Assembly (NCBI GenBank): GCA_949751835.1
Contig: CATKHK010000027.1
Span: forward strand, 124,001-188,000
From: Blepharisma japonicum
Lineage: Eukaryota; Ciliophora; Heterotrichea; Heterotrichida; Blepharismidae
DNA length: 64,000 nt
Reading direction: 5' to 3'
Shown: positions 1 to 9,701 of the stretch, in pieces
Numbering within the stretch: position 1 is the first letter of the stretch
How the letters are laid out: the number at the start of each line of letters is the position of its first letter
The notes under the pieces: generated by a model
Database searches by the model: none
The model's input: the letters and a program-made list of their open reading frames with translations, nothing else
What the model was told of the DNA's origin: nothing
Position numbers and translations under genes: made by a program

Positions 1-812
1 ATCTTGACGAAGTTTCGAGAGATACAGGAATTCAGATGCCAGATCCAGCATTTTTAAGACAATTGATGTCAAATCCTGCAACCAGGCAAATGATGATGGC
101 TTCTATGCAACAGATGATGAATAATCCTCAGATGAGAGACTGGGTTTTTAATTCAAACCCACAGCTAAGGCAACTGTCTGAGAGAATTCCAGGAATTAAA
201 GATGCGTTAGGGAGCCCTCAAGTGATACAACAAATGATGAGCACAATGGAAAGAATGAGTGTGGGGAATACTGCTGGGCCAATGTCAGGAGAGCCAGGAA
301 GTTTTCCAGCACCTGGAGGGGCTAGTCCTCAGACTGAGAGCTCTCAGCCTCCTCAACCTCCTCAGCAGCCACCAGCAAGTCAACCCCAAAATCCCCAAAA
401 CCCTCAAGTTCCCCAATTTCCTATGTTTAACCCTTTTATGATGAATCCAATGATGAACCCAATGATGAATCCAATGATGCAGCCTCAAAATCCCCCACAG
501 CAGGCGCCTTTACCAAATACTAATCCTCAAATGCCTGCACCTCAATATCCTATGTTCAATCCTTATGGGTACTACGGGATGCCCTATATGCAGCCTCCAT
601 ACAACCCTATGCAGCCTCAATATAATCCTTTTGCAATGCCAGGAGTGAATCCAGGAATGGCAGCTCAAAATCCTAGAGAAATATTTGCTTCCCAGCTTCA
701 AAGGATGAAAGAAATGGGCTTTATAAACGAAGAAGCTAACATTAAAGCTCTTCAAGCAAGTGGCGGCAATGTAGAATTAGCAATTGAACGGTTATTAAAT
801 ATGCTAGGATAA
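1..812 (+). CDS. Ubiquilin/Dsk2-like protein, C-terminal part (5' end outside window)
   Basis: The frame is open from the left edge (first complete codon at position 3), so about 269 C-terminal residues of a longer protein are visible. An STI1-type stretch rich in Met, Gln and Asn (MSNPATRQMM, MNNPQMRDWV) covers roughly residues 12-80 of the fragment. A Pro/Gln/Asn/Met-rich linker follows, with short MNPM repeats. The last 40 residues form a UBA domain (LQRMKEMGFINEEANIKAL ... AIERLL). Ubiquilins carry ubiquitylated clients to the proteasome: an N-terminal ubiquitin-like domain docks on the proteasome and the UBA holds ubiquitin. The ubiquitin-like domain would lie upstream and is not seen. 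The order STI1 - linker - UBA makes the family call firm. Stop codon is TAA. Confidence 0.88.
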   Translation, partial: LDEVSRDTGIQMPDPAFLRQLMSNPATRQMMMASMQQMMNNPQMRDWVFNSNPQLRQLSERIPGIKDALGSPQVIQQMMSTMERMSVGNTAGPMSGEPGSFPAPGGASPQTESSQPPQPPQQPPASQPQNPQNPQVPQFPMFNPFMMNPMMNPMMNPMMQPQNPPQQAPLPNTNPQMPAPQYPMFNPYGYYGMPYMQPPYNPMQPQYNPFAMPGVNPGMAAQNPREIFASQLQRMKEMGFINEEANIKALQASGGNVELAIERLLNMLG

Positions 813-880
813 TTATTATTTTAGGCCTCAAGCTAAATAGTATAAAAATAAAGACAATTAAAAAGTTAAATGATTGATTA

Positions 881-1534
881 TTACTGAAGAAGCTGATCAA
901 CCGGCACAGGGTGTTGTTTTAGAGCATATTGCTCATACATTTCTTCAACTCTATTCCAATTTATGATATTCCAGAATTTTTCTACGTATTCCAGTCTGCG
1001 ATTTTGGTACTGCAAGTAATATGCATGCTCCCAGATATCGCAGGTGAAAAATGGGATTGAAGTGGCTTGATAAACTCCTGACATCATAGGATTATCCTGA
1101 TTTGGTGATGTTGTGATCACAAGTCTTCCTTGAGGTGTTACGCTAAGCCATGCCCATCCTGATCCAAAGGTATTTACAGCTGCATTCGTGAATTCTGCTT
1201 TAAACCTATTGAAATCTCCCCACTCTCTATTGATGTGATCCAACAATTTGCCTGAAGGCAGGTCTTTTCCTTTCCCTAGACACAGCCAAAACAAGCAGTG
1301 GTTATAATGTCCTCCTCCATTGTTCCTCAAAGCTGTCTGGTGTTGTGCTCTGTCTCTAATAATTTCAATCAGTGGAACATCTAGAGTCCCTAAGGCTGCA
1401 TTTAATTTATCAACATAGGTTTGATGATGTTTTGCATGGTGGAAAGATAAAGTCTTGCTGTCATAAAGAGGCTCGAGTGCTGTATTTTCGAATGGAAGCT
1501 TTGGAAGCCTAAATGAAAAGAATCTCTTCAGCAT
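881..1534 (-). CDS. SOD2: Mitochondrial-type Mn superoxide dismutase
   Basis: 217 residues, full length for an iron/manganese superoxide dismutase, which converts superoxide to hydrogen peroxide and oxygen. The four metal ligands are present: His32 (SFHHAKHH), His79 (GGGHYNHCLFW), Asp166 and His170 (DIWEHAYY). The GGGHxNH motif and Gln146 in NQDNPMM fit the Mn rather than the Fe subtype. The first ten residues (MLKRFFSFRL) are basic and hydrophobic, consistent with a mitochondrial presequence, which is an inference. All Trp codons are TGG. It converges with the ubiquilin gene; the two stops are about 70 bp apart. Confidence 0.93.
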   Translation of the reverse strand: MLKRFFSFRLPKLPFENTALEPLYDSKTLSFHHAKHHQTYVDKLNAALGTLDVPLIEIIRDRAQHQTALRNNGGGHYNHCLFWLCLGKGKDLPSGKLLDHINREWGDFNRFKAEFTNAAVNTFGSGWAWLSVTPQGRLVITTSPNQDNPMMSGVYQATSIPFFTCDIWEHAYYLQYQNRRLEYVEKFWNIINWNRVEEMYEQYALKQHPVPVDQLLQ

Positions 1535-1664
1535 ATTTGTATCACCATTGAAATCATGGGCAATTCTGGTGATTTGTGTGATTACAGCATATACTGTTAA
1601 AATGATTAGAATAAAAAAAAATATACCTATTAGGGCTTATTTTCATATTTAAGACTAATTATGA

Positions 1665-3035
1665 TTAGAAATCTTCCTCTTCCCCTGCAGGATTCGGCCT
1701 ACTTGGCAAAAATGGCTCATCCCCTCTGATTTCTCTAAATAATTTTTTTGCCGCTTCAAAATGATCACTCACCTCAAATCCTAGCCCAGGATTTGGTATA
1801 TGCACAGCCTCTCCTGAATTTTCTGTAATCTGCTGCAAATAAGTCGCATAAAATACAATCTCTATAGGAAATTGTTCAATAAGTCTTTGAAATGAATGCA
1901 AGTTTTCATCATAATTAGACAGTCTAGTATATAGGTGAAGCACCGAATAGCCTTCAGGACATGTAGAAGAATTAGATGATAATTGGAGAATATAAATAGG
2001 GAACTCATTTTCAAAGGTATGGGGAGGTACTGAAAAGAGAACAGGACCATCATTTTCATGGAAAACTCCTCTTGAAAGAATTACTCCTCTGGTAATTCCT
2101 GCTTGAGGGACTGCTACAAGGCTTTCGTCGACGTTTGCAAAGGTGGAGTTAAGCAAAACCCGATTTCCGTGAAACTCACCTAAGGTGGTAGCAATTCCTT
2201 TAATTTTGTTGTCTTCTTTTAGGAGCCCAAAAATGCTTAATTCTTCGGTGATTACGTAAGTACCTTCGTAAACTGCAGAAACTCTGCAGAATCCTTGAGA
2301 GATGTCCCCTGCCCCGTACATTGGGTATAATAAAGTGGAGCCTTCTTTATAAATTCCTAAAGAGCTTGAATATTTTTGAATTTTCCCTAATGCTTCACCA
2401 AGAGTAATAGATCTTGTGTCTCCATCAACAAGTAAAATTGCATAGAATAAGATATTTTGCAAGTTTTCAGGAAGTCCTTTTTCTTCTAGCAGCGCTTTGA
2501 AGTCTTGATTAGGATCAAAGTCTTCTCCTTCTAATAACTTTGTACAATACTCAACAATTTTCATTAGTTTTCTCTTCTCGACCACATTTAATTTCTCATC
2601 CTGGAAAATTTCACTTTTATTGCATGGCACTTGTCTAAACCCATCCTGAGTCCACAGCATCCCAGATTTCACCGACTTAAACTCAATATATTGTGCAATC
2701 CCACACGCTAATAAATAATCTACTACATCTCCAACTGAATAAATCATTTTTGCCTGCAAATCAAAATTAAATCGCCTAGGAAATTGGTTACATTCTTCGT
2801 CAGGACCAGGAGAGATATGAATTTGTTTGTTTAAGAAAGGAGGAGTTTCAGGACTGATCAGAAACTTCTGAAATTCATTGAAGGAAAGTGTGCCATCTAT
2901 ACTCCCATAATATCCTTGAGAATCCAGGTGAAGCACTTTGTGGCCAGATATAGCAAGTGCAGCAGCTAAAATACTAGAGGTGTTATCAGTGCCTAAGATG
3001 ATGTCATCAAAGTGGGTTGCAGCTAAATCTTCCAT
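1665..3035 (-). CDS. Rab escort protein (GDI/REP family)
   Basis: 456 residues in one uninterrupted frame; ATG at 3035 chosen. The N-terminal GDI/REP flavin-like fold is clear (FDDIILGTDNTSSILAAAL, then HLDSQGYYGS). Several segments match Rab escort proteins (CHM/REP) better than Rab GDI: VPCNKSEIFQDEKLNVVEKR, and PMYGAGDISQGFCRVSAVY, with the long YGAGDISQ segment of the substrate-binding platform. REP presents newly made Rab GTPases to geranylgeranyl transferase II, so this is a cytosolic membrane-traffic component. GDI remains a possible alternative because the families are close, but the VPC..EIF..K.L..VEKR motif is typical of REP. Confidence 0.82.
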   Translation of the reverse strand: MEDLAATHFDDIILGTDNTSSILAAALAISGHKVLHLDSQGYYGSIDGTLSFNEFQKFLISPETPPFLNKQIHISPGPDEECNQFPRRFNFDLQAKMIYSVGDVVDYLLACGIAQYIEFKSVKSGMLWTQDGFRQVPCNKSEIFQDEKLNVVEKRKLMKIVEYCTKLLEGEDFDPNQDFKALLEEKGLPENLQNILFYAILLVDGDTRSITLGEALGKIQKYSSSLGIYKEGSTLLYPMYGAGDISQGFCRVSAVYEGTYVITEELSIFGLLKEDNKIKGIATTLGEFHGNRVLLNSTFANVDESLVAVPQAGITRGVILSRGVFHENDGPVLFSVPPHTFENEFPIYILQLSSNSSTCPEGYSVLHLYTRLSNYDENLHSFQRLIEQFPIEIVFYATYLQQITENSGEAVHIPNPGLGFEVSDHFEAAKKLFREIRGDEPFLPSRPNPAGEEEDF

Positions 3036-3078
3036 CAATTAATTATTTCTGATTATAACTAACAAAAATTAATTTTAA

Positions 3079-3864
3079 TTAATCAGCAAGAGCTCTCTTT
3101 CTTATCATATGAGGATCTTTAAATGGTGAATTAGGCCCTGTAAATGTCTTTTTAGACATACTTATAAACTGATAAGGAGAGTAGCTTGTTGGTATATACT
3201 GATTATGCTTTTTCAAATCGGGAGTATTATATCTTATCTGAACTGGCCTAAAATCTCTTTTATTTGACGACTCATAACCATTTTCATATGTTTGTATATA
3301 TGAAAGTGACGGCGACGATACCACTTTATGCTTTACCTCAGGTGAGGAGCTTCTTTTTTCATAAAACAATGAATAAGAACTTTTTCCTGTAAATTTCATT
3401 TTAGTCTCATGTGTAAGTTGTGGATCTTTTTCATGATTTATTTCAACTGGTCCTCAATTAGGAAAATCACATTGGTATTTTGTTCGACCTGAGAACTTTA
3501 AATTGGAAAAAGATGAGGAGACTGCTACTGGCTTGGAAAATGGTTTTAGGTCAGGTGCTTTGTAGTCTTGCTTTTGTGTAGTTACTAAGTCCATTTTAAA
3601 AGGACTTGGAGAGTAGGAAGATCGAACTCGCTGGGGAGGGCTACGGCTAGAAGGCTTTTTGAAAGTAAGTTGGTATTGAGAAGAAAATGACGTTTTGGGG
3701 TAAAGTGTTTTTTTTATAGCTGGGCAGCTGTGCTTACCACAGGTACACATAAAACAAATGCATTGTCGGGTGTAGTGGTCAGATTCGGGGATTAAGTCTA
3801 ATGAATCGTCTTTTAGGATACATTCTCTTCTTCGAGAAGCACTTTGAGGTCTTTTTATTGCCAT
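3079..3864 (-). CDS. SAXO-like (stabilizer of axonemal microtubules) protein
   Basis: 261 residues, read through one TGA (Trp) codon at 3454-3456. The N-terminus has a cysteine cluster (CICFMCTCGKHSCP), as in the SAXO/FAM154 family. It is followed by spaced repeats with Phe-x-Gly and Tyr plus basic residues (LKFSGRTKYQCDF, MKFTGKSSYSLFY) and SPSPF/SPYQF motifs, which resemble the Mn microtubule-binding repeats. SAXO proteins bind and stabilise axonemal or centriolar microtubules, sensible for a ciliate. Without TGA as Trp the gene would fall into two pieces; the segment between them keeps the repeat pattern. Family call rests on the Cys motif and repeat style. Confidence 0.72.
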
Positions 3865-4587
3865 TTTTAATAGTTTATATAATATTTAACTAATATTCAT
3901 GATAAAAATTGGACGATAGAATATAATGTCTCGGGAAATTTATATAAGAAAATGCATTGATGCTTTAACTTTTTAGACTGTTCAAATTAAAAAATTTTCT
4001 TGATTTTTATGAATTTTAAGAGAAAATTAAAGAATTATGAAGAGAAATGCTCATTTTAGCATTAATACCTCAGTTATAGATTTAAATCGTTTTTATTTTT
4101 AATTATTTTAAATTTAAAATTTCCAGAGAAAAATATCTTAATATCATTTAGTAAGCCTTATGATATCATAGTATTGATTATTTAGACTCTAATGTATTAT
4201 GCTGCAGAACAATAGTCTTATAAATATTGAAAATTTTAAGTATTATTTCTGATTCAAAGCTCTGAATCTAAATTTATAGTTTTTTTGTTTAGCTAATATC
4301 CTATTAAAGTTTAAGTTATAGAGCCACATTCTTTTTATAATAAATTCCATATTAAATTACTATTAAAGCATATTTGAGTTTTATTTATTTTCTTTGTAAT
4401 AATTTCAGTTTCTTTCTTTAAGAATCAAACTGTAATCATTCAAAAACAATCAAATTTTCTAAAATATTAAATTTTCCTATCTTATTTTATTCAACCATAT
4501 TTAGATGATAAAATTCTTAGCTAATTACATGAAGGTCTTTTCTTAAATTTAATTGCTTCTTTCAACCACAATGGCGAACTTTTATAA
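3865..4587. other. AT-rich divergent intergenic region
   Basis: About 720 bp between the divergent SAXO-like and protease genes. It is very AT-rich with no open frame of note on either strand when TGA is sense. The last 50 bp (around the TTTATAAATGGATAA that spans the protease start) recur upstream of the duplicated protease copy near 6080-6130. Confidence 0.6.
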
Positions 4588-5661
4588 ATGGATAATCTCC
4601 TTTCATCCAACACTCAGGCAAAATCTGGGATCTCTAAAAAGGCCATTGCAGCAGTAAGCATCATTGGCTTAGTAGGCGTTATTGCGGCTATTGCAGTTTA
4701 TTCCGCTTCTTCCACCCCAAGCCTTCTTTTGAAGCAATTCGAGCTTGAAGAGTCTGAATTCCAAGACTTTCTCAATACTTATGGCAAAGATTACCAAGGA
4801 GAAGAGTATTTGAAACGTCTTCAGATTTTCAGAGATAACTTATCATTTATTAGAGTAAATAACTTACAAAACAACGACTGGGTACTTGGAGTCAACAAAT
4901 TCGCTGACATTACCTTTGCAGAATTCAAGCAACTCTACCTAATGGAAACCTTCACTCAGTTTGACGCAAAATACTCCAAAGACTTCCAATTTGACGTCGA
5001 GGCAGTCCCATCCAAAGTTGACTGGAGAGCCAAAGGTGCAGTAACCCCTGTAAAAGATGAAGGTGCATGTGGCGGTGGCTCATATGCATTTGCTGGAGTT
5101 GGCGCAGTCGAGTCAATATGGAATATTACTGGACACCCTCTTGTAGCTCTTTCAGAACAAGAAATAATTGACTGCACTGGGTTATATGGCAACCATGGTT
5201 GCAACTTTGGAAATGTTCAAGGTGTTTTTGAGTATGTTACTGAAAAAGGCATTACTTCTGAAGCAGACTATCCTTTTACTGCTAAACAAGGCACTTGCAA
5301 CGGTGGAGACGTATCTAAAATTGTTGCAGAAGTCGACGGATATACTGCAGTCCCAGAAAAAAATTTGACTGCTTTATTAGCTGCCAATGCTCAACAGCCA
5401 ACTGCTGTCGCCGTTCAAGCTGATCAGTCATCATGGCAATTCTATAAAGGAGGGATTGTTACTAATAACTGTGGAAACAAGCCAGACCATAGCGTTTTAA
5501 TTGTTGGCTACAACAACATTAATAAGCCTCCTTATTGGATTGTCAAGAATTCTTGGGGACCAGACTGGGGAGAAAGCGGATACATCAGGATTGCAATAAA
5601 GGACGGTGAAGGGCTCTGTGGAATCAATCTTTACCCATACTATCCTAATGGCGAGAACTAA
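4588..5661 (+). CDS. Membrane-anchored papain-family (C1A) protein with Ser replacing the catalytic Cys
   Basis: 357 residues. An N-terminal hydrophobic segment (about residues 18-41) is followed by an I29-type inhibitor prodomain (FQDFLNTYGKDYQGEEYLKR ... NKFADI) and a C1A domain starting at VDWRAKGAVTPVKD. The active-site motif is not QGxCGSCWAF but EGACGGGSYAF. There is one extra residue, Ser165 stands where the nucleophilic Cys belongs, and the oxyanion-hole Gln is Glu158. His301 (PDHSVLIVGY) and Asn321 (IVKNSWG) of the catalytic triad are retained, as are the structural cysteines. It is either a pseudoprotease or a serine-type variant, as in the SERA proteins of Plasmodium. No TGA codons. 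Start chosen at the ATG preceding the hydrophobic anchor. Confidence 0.9.
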   Translation: MDNLLSSNTQAKSGISKKAIAAVSIIGLVGVIAAIAVYSASSTPSLLLKQFELEESEFQDFLNTYGKDYQGEEYLKRLQIFRDNLSFIRVNNLQNNDWVLGVNKFADITFAEFKQLYLMETFTQFDAKYSKDFQFDVEAVPSKVDWRAKGAVTPVKDEGACGGGSYAFAGVGAVESIWNITGHPLVALSEQEIIDCTGLYGNHGCNFGNVQGVFEYVTEKGITSEADYPFTAKQGTCNGGDVSKIVAEVDGYTAVPEKNLTALLAANAQQPTAVAVQADQSSWQFYKGGIVTNNCGNKPDHSVLIVGYNNINKPPYWIVKNSWGPDWGESGYIRIAIKDGEGLCGINLYPYYPNGEN

Positions 5662-5689
5662 GCGTTTAATTTTAGAGCATTTCTATAAT

Positions 5690-5790
5690 AAGCTTTATAA
5701 TCTAAAATGATAGAGCAGAACTTGATGCAATAGCAGCTCTTATTAAGTAGTTTCTCTATTTGCTTCAATGAATTTCACAGTATAGATTTT
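5690..5790 (+). pseudogene. Relic of the 5' end of a duplicated RBR ligase gene
   Basis: Just downstream of the first protease, 5694-5710 is identical to the start region of the RBR gene at 7224-7240, including its ATG. Some 45 bp later about 28 of 32 bases (5756-5787) match the RBR sequence encoding the start of its first RING (7301-7332). The spacing differs (45 versus 60 bp) and the frame is closed by stops within a few codons, so this is a dead copy. The rest of the RBR gene is not recognisable before the second protease copy. Confidence 0.7.
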
Positions 5791-6122
5791 AGTTTCACAT
5801 AAATTGTTAAAAGGAATTTTAAAATATGACAGATTACAAATGTTTTAAGGAAACTTTCAAAATATCTCAGCATATTCTTATATTAAACAAGGTAAAATTA
5901 AAAAATATGTTTTATGCATTTGAGCCAAATTGATTTTAAACTTTTATAAGAGATTAAAAATGAATTTTTTGAAAAACTGCTGCATTTTATTATAAATCCA
6001 TTTCAGGGAGATGGTAGCTGGCAATGTAAATAAATATTATTTATAAAAATGTGATTCTATAGATGATAATATTTTTTTGGACATTTAATTGCTCGTTTTA
6101 ACGGGATGGTGAGTTTTTATAA
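5791..6122. other. AT-rich spacer inside the tandem duplication
   Basis: About 330 bp with no open frame. It holds the eroded remainder of the first RBR copy (not alignable by eye) and the leader of the second protease copy from about 6080. Confidence 0.5.
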
Positions 6123-7200
6123 ATGGATAACTTTCTTTCACCAAAAATTCAATCAAAATCTTGGATCTCTAGAAAGCTTGTTGCTTCAGTCAGTGTCATT
6201 AGCTTAATAAGTGTTATAGCGATTATTGCTGTATATTCTCATTTTTCAACTCCAGGTCTTCTTTTGAAGCAATTTGAACTTGAAGAGTCTGAATTTCAAA
6301 ATTTTCTTATAACTTATGGCAAAAAATATCAAGGAGAAGAATATCTGAAGCGTTTTCAGATTTTTAGAGATAACTTATCCTTTATAGAGTAAAAAACTTA
6401 CAAAACAATGGTTTGGTCCTTGGGGTCAACAAATTTGCTGATATTACCCTTGCAGAGTTCAAAAAAAATCACTTAATGAGTTCATTCCCAGAAATAAGCA
6501 CTAAAAGCTCCAAAAATTCCAGAAATCCTATTGAAGGTCCTGGGCTTCCAAACTATGTTGACTGGAGAATTAAAGGTGTTGTACCCCTGTAAAAGATCAA
6601 GGCCCATGTGGAGGTGGCTCATGGGCATTTGCCGGAATTGGTGCTTTAGAGTCAATTTGGAATATCTCTGGAAACCCTCTTGTTTCCCTTTCTGAACAAG
6701 AATTAATTGATTGTGACACTGACATGGGCGAATTAGGTTGCTCATTTGGAAACGTTGAAGGCGTCTATGCCTATATCTTTCCAAATGGTATCACGTCTGA
6801 AGCTAATTACCCTTATACTGCTAAAAAGGGCACCTTCAATGCCACTAATGTATCCAAAGTTGTTGCAAAAATTATTGGATATACTCCGGTCCTACAAAAT
6901 GAATTTGTAGCTCTAAAAGTTGCCGTTGCCCAGCAGCCTACCGCAGCTGCAGTTGAAGCTGACCCATCTTCATGGCAATTTTATAAAAGTGGTGTTGTGA
7001 CCAACAATTGTGGAACGACTCCAGACCATAATATTGTTATTGTGGGATTCAGCTATAATACAAATCTTTCTTATTGGATTTGTAAAAATTCTTGGGGACA
7101 AGACTGGGGTGAGAAAGGATACATTAGAATAGGAATGACAGCTGGCAAAGGAGTGTGCGGGATCAATATGTACCCATATTATCCATATGTTGAAGTCTAA
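6123..7200 (+). pseudogene. Second papain-family copy, broken by two frameshifts
   Basis: Paralogue of the gene at 4588, collinear from the membrane anchor to the last codon. Relative to the intact copy it lacks one base near 6385 (TTTATTAGAGTAAAT versus TTTATAGAGTAAA) and one near 6582 (GCAGTAACCCCTG versus GTTGTACCCCTG). Each shift closes the frame. The intervening and following segments still encode clear protease sequence: a prodomain NKFADI, then QGPCGGGSWAF, PDHNIVIVGF and ICKNSWG. It keeps the unusual CGGGS motif, and here the oxyanion Gln is intact. Both indels could be real lesions or consensus errors; two independent ones in one copy favour a young pseudogene. Confidence 0.82.
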
Positions 7201-7236
7201 TAAATTATATTTACATAATCAGTTTTATAATCTAAA

Positions 7237-8307
7237 ATGAAAGAACTTGCACCTTATGTCCAGATGACAGATTTAGATGATTCTTTTAAAATAGCTTGTC
7301 CTATTTGTTACAATGAATTTCACAGTGCAGATCTATTAAGTTTAAGCTGCGAGGACAAGTTTTGTAAAAATTGCCTCGAGATGTTCCTAACTAACAATAT
7401 AAATGAAGGGAAAATATCAGCTATTGTGTGTCCTAACTCAACTTGTAATGCAGCATTTGCAGACAGTTTTGTAGAGTCTTTGGTATCTAAAGAACTATAT
7501 GAGAAATTCTTAAAAATCAGAGAAAATAAAACATTAGAAAAAAATCCGAACCTTATATGATGTCCAGTCCCTGACTGTGGAGGGTACAGCTATATATCAG
7601 GGCCAGGAAAAAATCAGCTATCCTGTAATAAATGTAATACAAAATTCTGCAGTGAATGCATTAGTCAATGGCATGAAGGTCCATGTCAAAGAGATCAACT
7701 ATTAGACAATTATATTGTAAGCAATAAATTAAAACGGTGCCCTGCGTGTGCAAGTTATATTGAAAAAGCGTTTGGCTGTCCCTCAGTAACTTGCACATGT
7801 GGAAGCACAATATGCTGAAAATGTGGAAAAATAATAGATGAGTCTCACGATATGGTTAAATGCATGCTTGGAGGGTCTTATGGCAGAGCGTCTTGAATGT
7901 TGATTATTATTTTGATTTTTTCTTGGATTTTATTTCCGTTTGAATTAGGATTTATGACGATTTACTTTATGGAGGACTGAGGAGATTCGAATCAAACAAA
8001 TTTTAAAAAATTCAAGGCGGCTTATTATTTTACATTAGTGATACTGTCACCGATTGGGTTGGTTTTGGCGCTACTTTTTGGAGGAATGACACCTGGGACA
8101 ATGCTAGTGTTAAATATAGCAAAAGCGTTAAAACTTGAAGAGAGAATGAATAAGAAAATAAGCAATCTGATTGTCACTTTACTTTGATTGTTAATTGTGC
8201 CAATAGTTGTAGCGCTGATTGTGGTTGCATTTTTACTAATAAATGCATTACTTCCTTTGGCGGGAATATCATTAATGGTAGCAAAATTAAATAACAAAAA
8301 TCAATAA
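7237..8307 (+). CDS. RBR-type E3 ubiquitin ligase with C-terminal membrane segments
   Basis: 356 residues read through five TGA (Trp) codons. RING1 (CPICYNEF ... CKNCL, about residues 21-50) is followed by an IBR domain beginning WCPVPDCGGY, whose first Trp is TGA-coded and family-typical. RING2 follows (CPACASYIEKAFGCPSVTC, ending CWKCG), with the candidate thioester Cys181 in FGCPS. RBR ligases pass ubiquitin through this Cys before the substrate. After RING2 come two or three strongly hydrophobic segments (about 215-245, 265-290 and 315-345), so the enzyme is probably membrane-anchored, like RNF19/RNF144-type RBRs. It starts 36 bp after the broken protease. Confidence 0.88.
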
Positions 8308-9701
8308 TATGGATAATCTGATAACTGTTTTCGAATCATATTTATTTTAGGTGTCCATGTGGAGTAGAGGCATGCTCAAGAATTAAGAGTAGTATTTGAT
8401 TAAAAACATTTAAAGTATTTTAATATGATAATTAGAAGAGCTTACAATGTTTATAGACAAAAGCTCATGCAACCTTAAATTTAAACTTAAAGCTGAGTCT
8501 TGATGCAGATAAGCATAGTTTGGAAGCTTAGACAGTTTATTCATGAGTTTTGTCTAAATCTTGAAGTTTTAAAATATTTTTTAATAATTGCAGAATTTGC
8601 AATCCTTACGTATTCCAAAAGAAGTTTAATTCTTAAAAATTATTTTTTATCAAATATTATATATTTTCACAAAAATAATTCTAAATTTTTATAAAATTTA
8701 CCTACCATCCTGCATTTTATAAATTAAGATAAAAATTGTTATATGTCAAAAAATTACCAATTTAACTTTATTTGTCAGAAAATTTATTTAATAAAATCTT
8801 TATTTTCATTATCAACTCTCTCCATGCGACTGCTATAATTATGCTAAATATATTTATTGAAATCTAAAAAGAATCAATGTTTATTCATCATAGTTCTTTT
8901 TCTATATAATCTATTACAAAATGTAAATAAATTATAAAAATTAAATTTAAGTTTTTCTATATAATAATACTTATATTGCGTTATATTATATCAAAGTAAA
9001 GCTTGTTTTGATTCTGAAAGTGCTGTTATTTTATATCTTATATCATATTATATTAATAGCAGATAGGCACTAGTCATTTTGGTGATGAGTCCATCAAGTA
9101 TCTCTGAAAGAGATTTATTCGCTTTGTGGCATCATCTATCAAATTTGATTCAGCCTTTAATCTTGACTGATTTTTCGCAAATTTCACCTAAGTCAAAGTT
9201 TGAGAAAACAGCTTCAAAAGATAAAGTACTTTGCATCCATTCTATGTGTAAATATTTTTCATATCATAAGCCATAGTAATCAAAAATTTTCAATAATGAA
9301 TAATAACTTTATAGAAATCTTATTTTTTTACTAGAGAATAGCTTACTTCAAAATATAATTCTATAAAATATCTGCTGCATTAACAATTAAAATTTTGTTC
9401 TTATAATTTCCTTTGTCCATCTTTCCAATAATTTTAATAAAAATGTTCATACTCTTATTTTCCAAAAATCATAAAAATAATTTTTTATATTATTCTTTCT
9501 ATCAGATAAAATAAAATTAAAACAAATTGCTTAAATTTCTTCATAAAGCATTTTTCGTTTTCTTATTTCAATATCTTAGCTCTTCATTTTAACTACTTAT
9601 AATTGGTGAAATAATTTATGCCCTAACTTTTAGCCACAAAGAAGCCTTTTCTAGATTCGTTTAATATTTAAATATCTTAATAGGCATATTTTCCATATAA
9701 A
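8308..9701. other. 1.4-kb gene-poor AT-rich region
   Basis: The longest stretch in the window without a convincing gene. Open frames here are short and compositionally like spacer, apart from the small ORF at 9085-9276 listed separately. No repeats with neighbouring sequence, tRNA or terminator-like structure were recognised. Confidence 0.5.
9085..9276 (+). CDS. Possible small ORF of unknown function
   Basis: 63 residues from ATG (MSPSSISERDLFALWHHL) to TAG. Base composition is less AT-rich than the surrounding spacer and the amino-acid mix looks coding-like, but I recognise no family and there is no supporting context. It could be a gene remnant or chance. Confidence 0.25.
   Translation: MSPSSISERDLFALWHHLSNLIQPLILTDFSQISPKSKFEKTASKDKVLCIHSMCKYFSYHKP

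Larger units (their letters stand above)
4540..7333 (+). repeat. Tandem duplication of a [protease + RBR] unit
   Basis: The order upstream leader, protease, RBR 5' end appears twice. Leader: TTTATAAATGGATAA occurs at both protease starts (near 4583 and 6116). The protease copies align along their whole length. The 17-bp string TTTATAATCTAAAATGA occurs at 5694-5710 (after copy 1) and 7224-7240 (start of the intact RBR gene). A second block, CAATGAATTTCACAG, occurs at 5766-5780 and again at 7311-7325. The unit is therefore about 1.5 kb, and the first RBR copy has decayed. Confidence 0.8.

Noticed and set aside
3036-3038. TTG as start of the Rab escort protein
   Set aside because: An ATG follows directly at 3035 and fits the family start.
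8500-8694. 64-residue plus-strand frame
   Set aside because: AT-rich, hydrophobic, low-complexity translation with no family or context; typical spacer noise.
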